Notes: a model not told the origin generated them from the letters alone. A stretch of 46,960 nt of DNA from Desulfobulbaceae bacterium (GCA_002868945.1 PKTX01000006.1:1-46960); one strand, 5' to 3'; counted from the stretch's first letter, positions 16,438-25,740 are shown. Translations and numbers: made by a program.

Positions 16438-18492
16438 ATGATTAAGCAGATATTTTTACATCATATCCTCCTTGTTGTGGCGCTTTTTGTCTTCAGCGGC
16501 GCCCTGCAGGCAACAGCGGCCGAGCCGGATGATCATGGCCATGCACCGGCCGATACGGTGTGGACCTGTTCCATGCATCCGCAGATCAAACTGCCGGAGT
16601 TCGGCCAGTGCCCCATCTGTTTCATGGACCTCATCGAGGTGGCCCGCCAGGATGACACGGTCGAGCGCCACAGTCTGCGCCAGATACGTTTCGACGACCG
16701 GGCCCGCCGTCTTGCCCGGGTGGAGGTGGTGCCGGTAAGGCGCGGCGCTGCCGGTGTGGAGACCAGCATGGTGGGCAAGGTCAACTATGACGAGACGCGC
16801 CTGGGCACGATCACCGCCTGGGTGGCGGGTCGCATCGACACCCTGCACGTGGATTATACAGGCGCCCTGGTTGAAAAGGGGCAGGCCATGGCCGAGATCT
16901 ACAGCCCGGAGCTCCTCAGTGCCCAGGTGGAGTTGCTGCAGGCCGTCAAGGCGAGTCGTCGGTATGGCGCCGCCGCCTCCAGCCTCCTGACGAACACGGT
17001 ACGCCGCACCGAACAGGCGGCCCGCGACAAGCTGCGGCTGCTGGGCCTCACCCCGGCACAGATCGCCGAACTGGTCAGGCGCGGCAGTCCCAGTGAGCAT
17101 ATAACCCTGGTGGCACCCATGAGGGGTATCGTCATCAAGAAGGATGTCTTTAAGGGAATGTATGTCCAGACCGGCTCAACCATCTATACCATCGCCGACC
17201 TCGACCATCTCTGGGTGGAGCTGGAGGCCTATGAGTCGGACCTGCATGCTGTTGAACGAGGCCAGCAGGTCAGCTTTCAGGTGGAGGCCCTGCCCGGTCG
17301 GTCTTTTGAGGGGCGCGTTGCCTTTATCGATCCGCTGGTCAACGACAAGACCAGGACCGTGCGGGTGCGCCTTGATGTGATCAACAGCGACGGCCTGCTC
17401 AAGCCGGGCATGTTCGTCCGGGCCCTGGCCCGGGAAGAGATGGCGGCGGATGACGCGGATTTGCCGTTGCTCATCCCGGCATCCGCGCCGCTTATCACCG
17501 GCAAGCGGGCCCTGGTCTATGTGGAGCTGCCGGAACAAGAGGGTGTCTATGTCGGCAAGGAGGTGGTTCTCGGACCTCGACGGGGCGACCACTATGAGGT
17601 GCTGAGCGGCCTGGCCCAGGGTGAGCTGGTGGTGCGCTCCGGTAACTTCAAGATCGATTCCGCCATCCAGTTGCAGGGGCGACCCTCCATGATGAATCCC
17701 TTTTTGGCGGACTCTGCCGAGGCGTTGTCGCCATTGTCCAGCCTCCTGGCCTCCAGGCTTGCCAATCTGCAGCAGCTCTTTGCCCGGCTCTCCGAGGCGG
17801 TGCATGGCAATGATGATGAATTTGGCCGGCTGCTTGCCGCCTTTGCCCAGCGGCTGCGCACTCTGGAGAATGTCGAGTTCGATGGCAAGGAGAAACTTGT
17901 CTGGCAGGAGATGATCATGCCGCTTGCCAGTGATGTTACCCTGCTGCGCGAGGCGGACAGCCGGGCGGAACGCCAGCGGCTCTATGCCGTCATGGCCGAG
18001 CATTTCCACGACCTGCGGCAGCGCTATGAGCTGCCGCAGCAACCGCTGCCCCGTGGCAGTGCCGTGGTGCAGGCCGCCTTGGGGCATGCTGTCCAGGGCT
18101 ATTTTGAGCTGCAGCGGGCCTTGGCTGCCGATGACGTACAGGCGGCCGGCCGGGCCGCCGGAGATGTGGACCGGCGCCTCAAGGAGCTGGCCGGCCTGCT
18201 GGAGGGGCAGAGGGCCGTAAAGGTGGATGAGGCGGGCGCCGCCCTGCGCACCGACCAGGACCTGGAGGGGCTGCGTACCGCCCTCCATCCCCTCAGTCAT
18301 ATTCTGGTTGAGGCGATTGAGGTCTTGGGGGTCACGGGCGCCGGACCGATCTATCAGCACTTTTGTCCCATGGCCTTTGCCAACAGCGGCGCCATCTGGC
18401 TGGCTGCGGATGAGGAGATCAACAACCCCTATTTCGGCGCCATGATGTTGCGCTGCGGTGAAGTGCAAAAACAGCTTCATGATGAGGTGTAG
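16438..18492 (+). CDS. CusB-type RND periplasmic adaptor with added C-terminal domain
   Basis: A 684-residue membrane-fusion protein, longer than typical CusB (about 400). In order: a signal peptide (1-28); a heavy-metal-binding domain at 42-64 (WTCSMHPQI, then GQCPICFMDL, with Cys44, Cys58 and Cys61); the barrel-sandwich and beta-barrel adaptor core (about 75-420); a helical stretch; and a C-terminal DUF3347-like domain (about 525-684) with QHFCPMAF and NPYFGAMMLRCGEV. It links the inner-membrane pump to the outer-membrane duct. The ribosome site is weak and a hairpin lies just upstream. Confidence 0.92.
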   Translation: MIKQIFLHHILLVVALFVFSGALQATAAEPDDHGHAPADTVWTCSMHPQIKLPEFGQCPICFMDLIEVARQDDTVERHSLRQIRFDDRARRLARVEVVPVRRGAAGVETSMVGKVNYDETRLGTITAWVAGRIDTLHVDYTGALVEKGQAMAEIYSPELLSAQVELLQAVKASRRYGAAASSLLTNTVRRTEQAARDKLRLLGLTPAQIAELVRRGSPSEHITLVAPMRGIVIKKDVFKGMYVQTGSTIYTIADLDHLWVELEAYESDLHAVERGQQVSFQVEALPGRSFEGRVAFIDPLVNDKTRTVRVRLDVINSDGLLKPGMFVRALAREEMAADDADLPLLIPASAPLITGKRALVYVELPEQEGVYVGKEVVLGPRRGDHYEVLSGLAQGELVVRSGNFKIDSAIQLQGRPSMMNPFLADSAEALSPLSSLLASRLANLQQLFARLSEAVHGNDDEFGRLLAAFAQRLRTLENVEFDGKEKLVWQEMIMPLASDVTLLREADSRAERQRLYAVMAEHFHDLRQRYELPQQPLPRGSAVVQAALGHAVQGYFELQRALAADDVQAAGRAAGDVDRRLKELAGLLEGQRAVKVDEAGAALRTDQDLEGLRTALHPLSHILVEAIEVLGVTGAGPIYQHFCPMAFANSGAIWLAADEEINNPYFGAMMLRCGEVQKQLHDEV

Positions 18493-18634
18493 GCGTGTGA
18501 AAAGCTACTACGCTCGCTGATACCGCGTTAGAGCTTTGGTTTAGAATGCTCACGTACTGTTTGTACGCTGCGCTTCTGCACCAAAGCTCTTCCTTGTCTC
18601 AGCTTCGCTCGCTACGCTTTTCATCACGCCTACA
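18488..18634. repeat. Long nested palindrome of the dispersed family, between adaptor and pump genes
   Basis: Outer arms: TGTAGGCGTGTGAAAAGC (18488-18505) and GCTTTTCATCACGCCTACA (18616-18634), with one bulged base. Middle arms: AGAGCTTTGGT (18530-18540) and ACCAAAGCTCT (18580-18590). Core: AATGCTCA, then CGTAC-tgttt-GTACG, then CTGCGCTT. The same core layout occurs at 22690-22720 and 36885-36912. The left arm includes the end of the adaptor gene. Confidence 0.85.
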
Positions 18635-18671
18635 ACGAGTTTGATTATCCCTTCTGAGGAATAAACCGAGC

Positions 18672-21600
18672 ATGAATAGTCAGAACGATCAGCAGCAGTT
18701 GCCAAAGGCCACCAGTCTGGTGGGGTATATTGTCCGCTTTTGCCTGCTCAACAAGCTGGTGGTCGGCCTGGTTCTCCTGATTTTGGTGGGCTGGGGTTTG
18801 ATGGTGGCGCCTTTCAACCTTGAGCTCGGCTCCCTGCCCCGTGATCCGGTACCGGTGGATGCCATTCCCGATATCGGTGAAAACCAGCAGATTGTCTTTA
18901 CCGAATGGCCGGGTCGCTCGCCCCAGGATGTCGAGGACCAGGTGACCTATCCCCTCACCGTCGCCCTTCTTGGTCTGCCTGGTGTCAAGACGGTGCGTTC
19001 CTATTCGATGTTCGGCTTTTCCTCCATCTATGTGATCTTTGATGATTCCGTCGAGTTTTACTGGTCGCGCACCAGGCTGTTGGAGAAACTGGCCAGCCTG
19101 CCGCAGGGCTCGCTGCCCGCCGAGGTGCGGCCGGTGCTGGGGCCGGACGCCACCGGCCTGGGGCAGATATTCTGGTACACCCTGGAGGGCCGCGACCAGG
19201 AGGGCAATGCCACCGGCGGCTGGGACCTTGATGAGCTGCGCTCGGTGCAGGACTGGTATGTGCGCTACGCCCTCATGGGGGTCGCCGGTATCAGCGAGGT
19301 GGCCTCGGTGGGCGGCTTTGTCAAGGAGTACCAGATCGACGTTGATCCGGCCGCCATGCGGGCCCATGGCGTCACCCTGGAGGAGGTTTTCACCGCGGTA
19401 AAGCAGTCCAATATCGATGTCGGCGCCCGCACCATTGAGATCAACAGGGTGGAGTATGTGGTGCGCGGCATCGGTTTTGTCAAGGAGTTGGCTGATCTGG
19501 AAAATGCCGTGATCAAGGCCACCGATAATCTGCCCATCAGGGTAAAGGATGTCGCCACTGTCAGCCGGGGTCCGGCCCAGCGGCGTGGCGTCCTGGACAA
19601 GAGCGGTGCCGAGGTGGTGGGCGGCGTGGCAGTGGTGCGCTACGGTGATAATCCCCTGGCCGCCATTGACCGGCTCAAGGAGAAGATTGCCGAAATCAGT
19701 CCGGGCCTGCCCAGCAAGACCCTGGCCGACGGCACGGTGAGCACCTTGACCGTAGTGCCCTTTTACGACCGGGCCGACCTTATCCATGAGACCCTTGACA
19801 CCCTGAAGACCGCCCTGGGCCAGGAGATTCTCATCACCATCATTGTCGTGCTCATCTGCCTGATGCACTTCAAGAGCTCACTGATGGTCTCGGCCATGTT
19901 ACCGGTGGCGGTTCTGCTCAGCTTCATCGGCATGAAGCTCTTTGGGGTGGATGGCAATATCGTTGCCCTCTCCGGCATTGCCATTGCCATTGGTACCATC
20001 GTTGACATGGGCATCATCATCTGTGAAAACATCCTCAACAAGCTGGAAAAGGCCGAGCCCGGTCATAATCCCCTGGTCGTCATCTATCAGGCCAGTGTGG
20101 AGGTGGGCTCTGCCGTGCTCACCGCCGTGGCCACCACCATTGTCAGTTTCCTGCCGGTTTTTGCCATGCAGGCGGCGGAGGGCAAGCTCTTCAAGCCCCT
20201 GGCCTACACCAAGACCTTTGCCCTGATCGCCTCTATTATTCTGGCCCTCACCGTCTTGCCGCCCCTGGCCCATTTCCTGCTGAGCACCATCAAAAAAAAC
20301 AAGCGGCACAGAGGGCTGCGCTTTGCCCTGCCCCTCCTGCTGGTTGGTGCCGGTGTTGGCCTGACGCTCTGGCTCAGTCCCCTGGGCCTTATTGTCCTGG
20401 CCTTCGGGATCTATCGATTTCTGGGGAGCCTGCTGGCCGACGCCTGGCAAGTCAAGGTGGATCGGCTGGTGAACTGGCTGGCCGTGCTGGGCCTTACCGT
20501 GGTTCTGTCCCACTTCTGGCAGCCGCTGGGCGTCGAGAAGGGCGAACTGCGCAACCTGCTCTTTGTGGCGCTGGTTCTGGGGACCACCCTGGGTTTTGTG
20601 CAGCTCTTTCAGGCCCGTTATCGAGGCCTGCTGGCCTGGTGTCTTGTTTATAAAAAGACCTTTCTGGCCCTGCCCCTCCTGCTGGTGCTGATGGGGGCCA
20701 TGGTCTGGCTGGGGGCGCCGCGGCTGACCGGCTGGCTGCCGGTGTCTCTCCAGAAGAGCGCGGTCCTGGTGGGGCTCAACCACAGTTTCCACGGCCTGGG
20801 CCGTGAGTTCATGCCGCCCCTGGATGAGGGCTCTTTTCTTTATATGCCCACCACCATGCCCCATGCCGCCATCAGCGAGGTGCATGAGGTGCTGGCCCTG
20901 CAGGACCGTAATCTGGCCGCCATTCCCGAGGTGGAGTCTGCCGTGGGCAAACTGGGCCGGGCCGAGACGCCTCTTGATCCGGCGCCGCTCTCCATGATCG
21001 AGACCATTATCAACTATCATTCCGAGTATCTGCGTGATGACCAGGGGCGGCGCCTGCGTTTTCGCTTCAGGTCGGACAAGAAGGATTTCTTCCGCAACCC
21101 GGAGGGTGAAACACTCAAGGCGCCCGACGGTGCCCCTTATCTGGTCCAGGGCCGGTTTGAACGGGACGAGCAGGACCGCCTTATTGAAGATGACAACGGT
21201 CGTTTTTTTCGGCTCTGGCGGCTCCCCCTGGATCCGGCCATTAATGAGGGACGCCGGGCCTGGTCCGGCATAAAGAACAGCGATGATATCTGGCAGGAGA
21301 TCATTGCCGCGGCCGATGTTCCCGGCGTCACCTCGGCGCCCAAGCTGCAGCCCATCGCCACCCGCATTGTCATGCTGCAGACCGGCATGCGCGCTCCCAT
21401 GGGTATCAAGATCAAGGGGCCTGATCTGGCCACCATTGAGGCCGTGGCCCTGGAGCTGGAGGGCCTGGTCAAGGAGGTGGTGTCAGTGGCACCGGCCACG
21501 GTGCAGGCCGATCGGGTGGTGGGAAAGCCCTATGTGGAGATTGTCGTGGATCGGCAGGCCATTGCCCGTTACGGCATCCGGCTGGCACAGGTGCAGGAGG

Positions 21601-22589
21601 TCATTGGCGTGGCTGTGGGCGGCAAGGTGCTGACCACCACGGTGGAGGGTCGGGAGCGTTATCCGGTCCGGGTCCGTTATCAGAGGGAGTTGCGCGACTC
21701 CCTGGAGGCCCTGGAGCAGGTCCTGGTGGCGACGCCGACCGGTGAGCAGGTGCCCCTGGTCCAGCTCGCCGATATCCGTTACAGCCGCGGCCCGCAGATG
21801 ATCAAGAGTGAGGACACCTTTCTTACCGCCTATGTCCTTTTTGATATGAAGAAGGGCTTTGCCGAGGTCAATGTGGTGGAGGATGTCAAGGCCCACCTGG
21901 AGAGTACCCTTGCCGATGGGCGCTGGCAGCTGCCGGCCGGGGCCTCCTATAGTTTTGCCGGTAGCTACCAGAACCAGATTCGGGCCCAGAAGCGCCTCAG
22001 TGTCATCCTGCCCCTGGCCCTGATTACTATCGTGGTCATCCTCTTTTTGCAGTTCCGGTCGCTGCCCACCACCCTGATGGTCTTTTCCGCCGTGCTGGTG
22101 GCCTGGTCCGGCGGCTTTATGATGATCTGGTGCTATAATCAGCCCTGGTTTCTCGATTTCAGCTTCTTGGGCGTTAACATGCGTGATCTCTTCCAGGTGC
22201 GTACCATCAATCTTTCCGTGGCCATCTGGGTCGGTTTTCTGGCCCTGTTCGGCATTGCCACGGACGACGGCGTGCTGATGGCCACCTTCCTCGATGTCTC
22301 TCGGTCGCGTTTCCGGGGCACGGATCAACAGATGGTACGGCGCATGGTTCTTGATGGCGCCGAAAGGCGGATCAGACCGGCCCTGATGACCAGCGCCACC
22401 ACCATTCTCGCCCTGCTGCCCATCCTGACCTCCAGCGGCCGCGGCGCCGATATCATGGTGCCCATGGCCATCCCCTCCTTTGGTGGCATGGCCATTGCCA
22501 CCCTCACCGTCTTTGTGGTGCCGGTACTCTACTGCTGGCGCGAGGAGAGGCGGCTGGCGAGGGGAAGGGTGAATGAGGAGGACAGATGA
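18672..22589 (+). CDS. CusA-type heavy-metal RND efflux pump, enlarged
   Basis: A 1305-residue inner-membrane proton-driven pump of the HME-RND family; E. coli CusA has about 1050. The TM4 motif GIAIAIGTIVDMGIIICENI (about 434-453) keeps the Asp for proton relay. Porter-domain motifs EFMPPLDEGSFLYMP and AETPLDPAPLSMIET are present. RIVMLQTGMRAPMGIK carries several Met near the region of the CusA Met cluster, favouring Cu(I)/Ag(I) over Zn/Co. Extra length comes from a hydrophobic insert (about 540-655), a polar periplasmic insert (about 782-870) and an insert in the second membrane half (near LDFSFLGVNM). GAGGA precedes ATG 18672. Substrate is inferred, not proven. Confidence 0.93.
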   Translation: MNSQNDQQQLPKATSLVGYIVRFCLLNKLVVGLVLLILVGWGLMVAPFNLELGSLPRDPVPVDAIPDIGENQQIVFTEWPGRSPQDVEDQVTYPLTVALLGLPGVKTVRSYSMFGFSSIYVIFDDSVEFYWSRTRLLEKLASLPQGSLPAEVRPVLGPDATGLGQIFWYTLEGRDQEGNATGGWDLDELRSVQDWYVRYALMGVAGISEVASVGGFVKEYQIDVDPAAMRAHGVTLEEVFTAVKQSNIDVGARTIEINRVEYVVRGIGFVKELADLENAVIKATDNLPIRVKDVATVSRGPAQRRGVLDKSGAEVVGGVAVVRYGDNPLAAIDRLKEKIAEISPGLPSKTLADGTVSTLTVVPFYDRADLIHETLDTLKTALGQEILITIIVVLICLMHFKSSLMVSAMLPVAVLLSFIGMKLFGVDGNIVALSGIAIAIGTIVDMGIIICENILNKLEKAEPGHNPLVVIYQASVEVGSAVLTAVATTIVSFLPVFAMQAAEGKLFKPLAYTKTFALIASIILALTVLPPLAHFLLSTIKKNKRHRGLRFALPLLLVGAGVGLTLWLSPLGLIVLAFGIYRFLGSLLADAWQVKVDRLVNWLAVLGLTVVLSHFWQPLGVEKGELRNLLFVALVLGTTLGFVQLFQARYRGLLAWCLVYKKTFLALPLLLVLMGAMVWLGAPRLTGWLPVSLQKSAVLVGLNHSFHGLGREFMPPLDEGSFLYMPTTMPHAAISEVHEVLALQDRNLAAIPEVESAVGKLGRAETPLDPAPLSMIETIINYHSEYLRDDQGRRLRFRFRSDKKDFFRNPEGETLKAPDGAPYLVQGRFERDEQDRLIEDDNGRFFRLWRLPLDPAINEGRRAWSGIKNSDDIWQEIIAAADVPGVTSAPKLQPIATRIVMLQTGMRAPMGIKIKGPDLATIEAVALELEGLVKEVVSVAPATVQADRVVGKPYVEIVVDRQAIARYGIRLAQVQEVIGVAVGGKVLTTTVEGRERYPVRVRYQRELRDSLEALEQVLVATPTGEQVPLVQLADIRYSRGPQMIKSEDTFLTAYVLFDMKKGFAEVNVVEDVKAHLESTLADGRWQLPAGASYSFAGSYQNQIRAQKRLSVILPLALITIVVILFLQFRSLPTTLMVFSAVLVAWSGGFMMIWCYNQPWFLDFSFLGVNMRDLFQVRTINLSVAIWVGFLALFGIATDDGVLMATFLDVSRSRFRGTDQQMVRRMVLDGAERRIRPALMTSATTILALLPILTSSGRGADIMVPMAIPSFGGMAIATLTVFVVPVLYCWREERRLARGRVNEEDR

Positions 22590-22625
22590 GGCGTATGAAG
22601 AAGATACTGAGTTGAGGGAACTATT

Positions 22626-22784
22626 GGAATTCAGGGTATCTTGAATAATTGCCATTTTGCCCGATTTCTTCGTCGCTACGAAAATAAAAATGCTCACATA
22701 TCATTAATATGCTGCGCTTTTTATTTTCTATGCTTCTTGGACTCGAACAAAATATCTAATTATTCAAGATACCCTTCCGAATTC
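22626..22784. repeat. Long nested palindrome of the dispersed family, after the pump gene
   Basis: Outer arms GGGTATCTTGAATAATT (22634-22650) and its perfect complement (22758-22774), flanked on each side by GAATTC. Inner arms GAAAATAAAAA and TTTTTATTTTC. Core: AATGCTCA, then CATAT-catta-ATATG, then CTGCGCTT. It has the same design as 18488-18634 but different arm sequences. Confidence 0.85.
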
Positions 22785-22812
22785 AGGAGTCAGGAAACAG
22801 CAGAAAGGCCTC
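22779..22812. repeat. Short dispersed repeat D, intact copy
   Basis: GAATTCAGGAGTCA runs directly into GGAAACAGCAGAAAGGC. Related copies are at 23788-23952 (split) and 35627-35666. The following bases (GCGTATCTTGGATAATC) echo the outer arm of the adjacent palindrome. Confidence 0.6.
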
Positions 22813-22869
22813 AGCGTATCTTGGATAATCTCAAGGAGATAGTAGAAGTCGGAAAGCTGAGATCAGGAA

Positions 22870-23682
22870 CTAACCCAGGGCGACGTCCAGGGTCATCATC
22901 ACGGCAAAGCCGAGCATGAGACCGAGGGTGGCGACATCGGAATGCTTTTCTGCCTGGGATTCGGGAATGAGCTCTTCGGCCACCACATAGATCATGGCGC
23001 CGGCCGCAAAGGAGAGGGCGTAGGGCAAAAGTGGCTGCATGAAGATCACGGCAGCAGCACCCAGCACGCCGGCCACAGGTTCCACCACCCCGGAGAATTG
23101 CCCGTAGGCAAAGCTCTTGGAGCGGGAAAGACCTTCGCGGCGCAGAGGGATGGAGACAGCGGCACCCTCTGGAAAATTCTGAATGCCGATACCCAGGGCC
23201 AGTGCCACGGCACCGCCCAGGGTGGCGCTGGGCAGATCAGCGGCCACGGCACCAAAGGCCACTCCAACGGCCAGGCCCTCGGGGATGTTATGCAGGGTGA
23301 TGGCCAGGACCAGGAGGACACTGCGCTGCCAACCGGTCTGGATGCCCTCCGCCTCCCTGGTGGGGAAGCCCTGATGCAGATGGGGCAAGAGTTTATCCAC
23401 CCCCCAGAGAAAGAGACCGCCGCTTAAAAAACCGAGCAGTGGCGGTATCCAGATAATGCCGCCGCTCGCCTCCACCATGGCAATGGCCGGCGCCAGCAGT
23501 GACCAGTAGCTGGCGGCAATCATGACCCCGGCGGCAAAGCCCAACATGCCGTCCAGCACCTTTTTGTTGATTTCCGTGAAGAAGAAGACCACAGCCGCCC
23601 CCAGGGCGGTGAGAAACCAGGTAAAGCAGGTGCCGATGAGGGCCTGCTGGATGGGAGAGAGATTGATAAACCAGGGAATCAT
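22870..23682 (-). CDS. ZIP-family divalent metal transporter
   Basis: A 270-residue inner-membrane protein with eight hydrophobic segments. The two signature binuclear-site motifs are present: HNIPEG (131-136) in TM4 and QNFPEG (168-173) in TM5, plus EELIPE (236-241). A short His-containing loop (PHLHQG) lies between TM3 and TM4. It most resembles the ZupT/GufA branch, importing Zn, Fe or other divalent ions. It converges on the metal-efflux operon. AAGGA lies upstream of ATG 23682. Confidence 0.92.
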   Translation of the reverse strand: MIPWFINLSPIQQALIGTCFTWFLTALGAAVVFFFTEINKKVLDGMLGFAAGVMIAASYWSLLAPAIAMVEASGGIIWIPPLLGFLSGGLFLWGVDKLLPHLHQGFPTREAEGIQTGWQRSVLLVLAITLHNIPEGLAVGVAFGAVAADLPSATLGGAVALALGIGIQNFPEGAAVSIPLRREGLSRSKSFAYGQFSGVVEPVAGVLGAAAVIFMQPLLPYALSFAAGAMIYVVAEELIPESQAEKHSDVATLGLMLGFAVMMTLDVALG

Positions 23683-23787
23683 GGTAAGGCTTTTCCTTGA
23701 AGTGTGTATTTCAATGCTACTTTTTCAGTTTGGATACCTGTTTGATATTAAACGAGTTATAAGCCGTTGCGACCTGGGGTGCTGCGA

Positions 23788-23952
23788 GAATTCAGGAGTC
23801 AGCGCCTCACGCCGCCTGCGGCGGCGATTTATCATTGAGTAACTTTTTATCAAATTGTTGCCAAAAATAGCGCCCGAAACAGAAGAATGTGAAAAACGCA
23901 ATTTCAACCAGTTACGATGCGGTTGCTTGGAAGGAAACAGCAGAAAGGCTTC
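23788..23952. repeat. Short dispersed repeat D, copy split by about 130 bases
   Basis: GAATTCAGGAGTCAG (23788-23802) and GGAAACAGCAGAAAGGCTTC (23933-23952) are the two halves that are contiguous at 22779. Between them is unrelated DNA with a small GCCGCCTGCGGCGGC palindrome. The whole gap 23683-24164 lacks a credible gene. Near 24077-24117 it also has AGTGTCTGGCAGG facing CGAACAGGCAC, a worn version of the module A ends. Confidence 0.55.
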
Positions 23953-24164
23953 AAAAGCAGTTGTTCTGACTTCTTTAATTCCGCCTCCGTCATTCCGGCA
24001 GGGAGGAATGAAACCCTCGCCATTTCACTCTTAATCTGCCCAAGATCAACACGATATCAGAAATCCGAAAGTTGAGGGAGTGTCTGGCAGGAAATGATCT
24101 GTTCCCGAACAGGCACAAGGGAGACATGGCGGCTGGAACGAAAGAGGGCAACCCGGCTGCTATA

Positions 24165-25382
24165 TTATTCCATCTGGCCATAGGTCTCAACCCGGTTTCG
24201 ACCCTTATCCTTGGCGGCATAGAGGGCCTGGTCGGCAAAGCGGACCAGGTCATCGTGGGAAATGCGGCGCGGGTCCGCCGAGGTGGCCACTCCCAGGCTT
24301 ATGGTCACCCGCTGCAGGGGCGGCGAGGTCTCATGGTAAATGGCAAGATCAACAATGGCTTGTCTGATTCTTTCCGCCACATGCACGGCGCCTGTCAGGG
24401 GCGTATCGCTGAGGATCACCACAAACTCTTCGCCGCCGTACCGACCACAGAAGTCACCGGGCCGTGCCAGGCTCTTTTCAATGGTCTGGGCCACCATCTT
24501 CAGACAGATGTCGCCCTTGATATGACCATAGATGTCATTGTAATCCTTAAACTTGTCAATATCGCAGATAATGATGGACAGTGGTTCGCGAGTGCGGCGG
24601 CAGCGATCAAATTCGCGCAGGAGACTCTCGGTGAAACTGCGGCGGTTGGGGATGCCGGTGAGCGCATCTATAACAGCCTGTTGTCTGGTTGTTTCATAGG
24701 CGTGGTGCAGGCGGCGACCGGCATAAAAAATGCCGGTGAGTCCGCAGAGGGCAATAGCGAGGTGGCCCATGATCAGGGCGGTGAGAGGGATGCGTGTCGT
24801 AAAGGGCAGGGAGATGCTGATGCCGCCGCGAATGTCACCTTCCTGATAGCCCTGCTGGCCATGACAGGCGAGGCAGGCCTTGCCGGTCACCAGGGGGGCC
24901 ATGTAAAAATAGGTGTCCCGGCCGTTGTTGCGGATAAAATAGCCCACTTCGTCTCTGCCCCGGGCAAAGGCCTGGAGGGCTTTTTCTTCCCGGCCGGTGG
25001 GGGCGTTTTCCGGCCGAATCGGCTTGAGGCTGGTGATGTGAAAGCGGACATGGGCCCGTTCCTGGGCAAGTTCGGAAAGCTGTCTGGTCATATAGGCGGG
25101 GTTGATCATGGTGAAGGTGCGACCATCACTGCCGACAACATCGCGGTCAGCCGCCTGCAGGTAGGGGTTGGGCCGGGTCTCCCGGCTGACCGGGGCATAG
25201 AGGCCGCCGTGGCGGGCATTCCACTCCCTGGTAAGAACAAGCTGTTGGAAGAAACTGCGCGCCCCCTGTCGGGCGCTCTGTTCAACACCGGCCATGGCGT
25301 TGGTATAGTTCCACCAGAAGGAGAGGGCAATGAGACCGATCCAGATCATACTGATGATGAGAATGTTTTCTTTGATTTTCAT
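24165..25382 (-). CDS. Membrane diguanylate cyclase with heme-binding DUF3365 sensor
   Basis: A 405-residue protein. TM1 (about 8-25) leads to a periplasmic DUF3365 (Tll0287-like) domain, about 30-195, with one c-type heme site CLACH at 170-174. TM2 is at about 200-221. The C-terminal GGDEF domain (about 235-400) has an intact GGEEF active site (316-320) and an inhibitory I-site RPGD (307-310) five residues before it, so it should make c-di-GMP and be feedback-inhibited. The heme suggests redox or gas sensing. The same sensor type heads the kinase operon at 44087-46243, with a matching CLKCH motif. Confidence 0.93.
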   Translation of the reverse strand: MKIKENILIISMIWIGLIALSFWWNYTNAMAGVEQSARQGARSFFQQLVLTREWNARHGGLYAPVSRETRPNPYLQAADRDVVGSDGRTFTMINPAYMTRQLSELAQERAHVRFHITSLKPIRPENAPTGREEKALQAFARGRDEVGYFIRNNGRDTYFYMAPLVTGKACLACHGQQGYQEGDIRGGISISLPFTTRIPLTALIMGHLAIALCGLTGIFYAGRRLHHAYETTRQQAVIDALTGIPNRRSFTESLLREFDRCRRTREPLSIIICDIDKFKDYNDIYGHIKGDICLKMVAQTIEKSLARPGDFCGRYGGEEFVVILSDTPLTGAVHVAERIRQAIVDLAIYHETSPPLQRVTISLGVATSADPRRISHDDLVRFADQALYAAKDKGRNRVETYGQME

Positions 25383-25674
25383 GGGCGCTTCATTTTCTGG
25401 ACGGCTGGCAAAGGGTATGGTCTACAGGAAAAGCATACTGGAGTGGCTGGTCTGGAACAAGAATAAAGCTGCTATAAGGAGAGCGGAGCCCGGCGGATGC
25501 TGGCGGCCGGAACGGCGGCAGGTGCCGTCGCATTTATCAGCTACACCGCTGGGCAGGATTTGTTGGTCAGGTGCCTGTCTGCAAGGCCACCTTGGATAAG
25601 TGGTTGTTATTTTATTTTTTTTTGGGGAACTGCGAAGATAAAATATTCAGATAGGCCTGGTAGGCGGTATGCCT

Positions 25675-25740
25675 GGAGGAGGTAAGGAGCATGCGACACT
25701 GCGCAGGCCCTCGGAGAGCTTTTTATTTTCTATGCTTCAA
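25675..25740. repeat. Fragment of the dispersed repeat family upstream of the fumarase-like gene
   Basis: GGAGGAGGTAAGGAGC and TGCGACACT at 25675-25700 resemble 46515-46545. GCTTTTTATTTTCTATGCTT at 25718 is identical to 22716 onward. The rest of 25383-25816 shows no gene; it should carry promoters of the divergent cyclase and fumarase-like genes. Confidence 0.5.

Noticed and set aside
19899-21020. 373-codon minus-strand frame inside the RND pump gene
   Set aside because: Gln/Gly/His-rich shadow of hydrophobic pump codons, with no ribosome site or motif.
18488-22784. CRISPR array from repeated palindromes
   Set aside because: Copies are far apart, differ in arms, have no regular spacers, and no cas gene is present.
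24072-25466. 464-codon open frame opposite the diguanylate cyclase
   Set aside because: The opposite strand has intact GGEEF, I-site and heme motifs; the antisense product is low-complexity Gly/Ala-rich shadow sequence.
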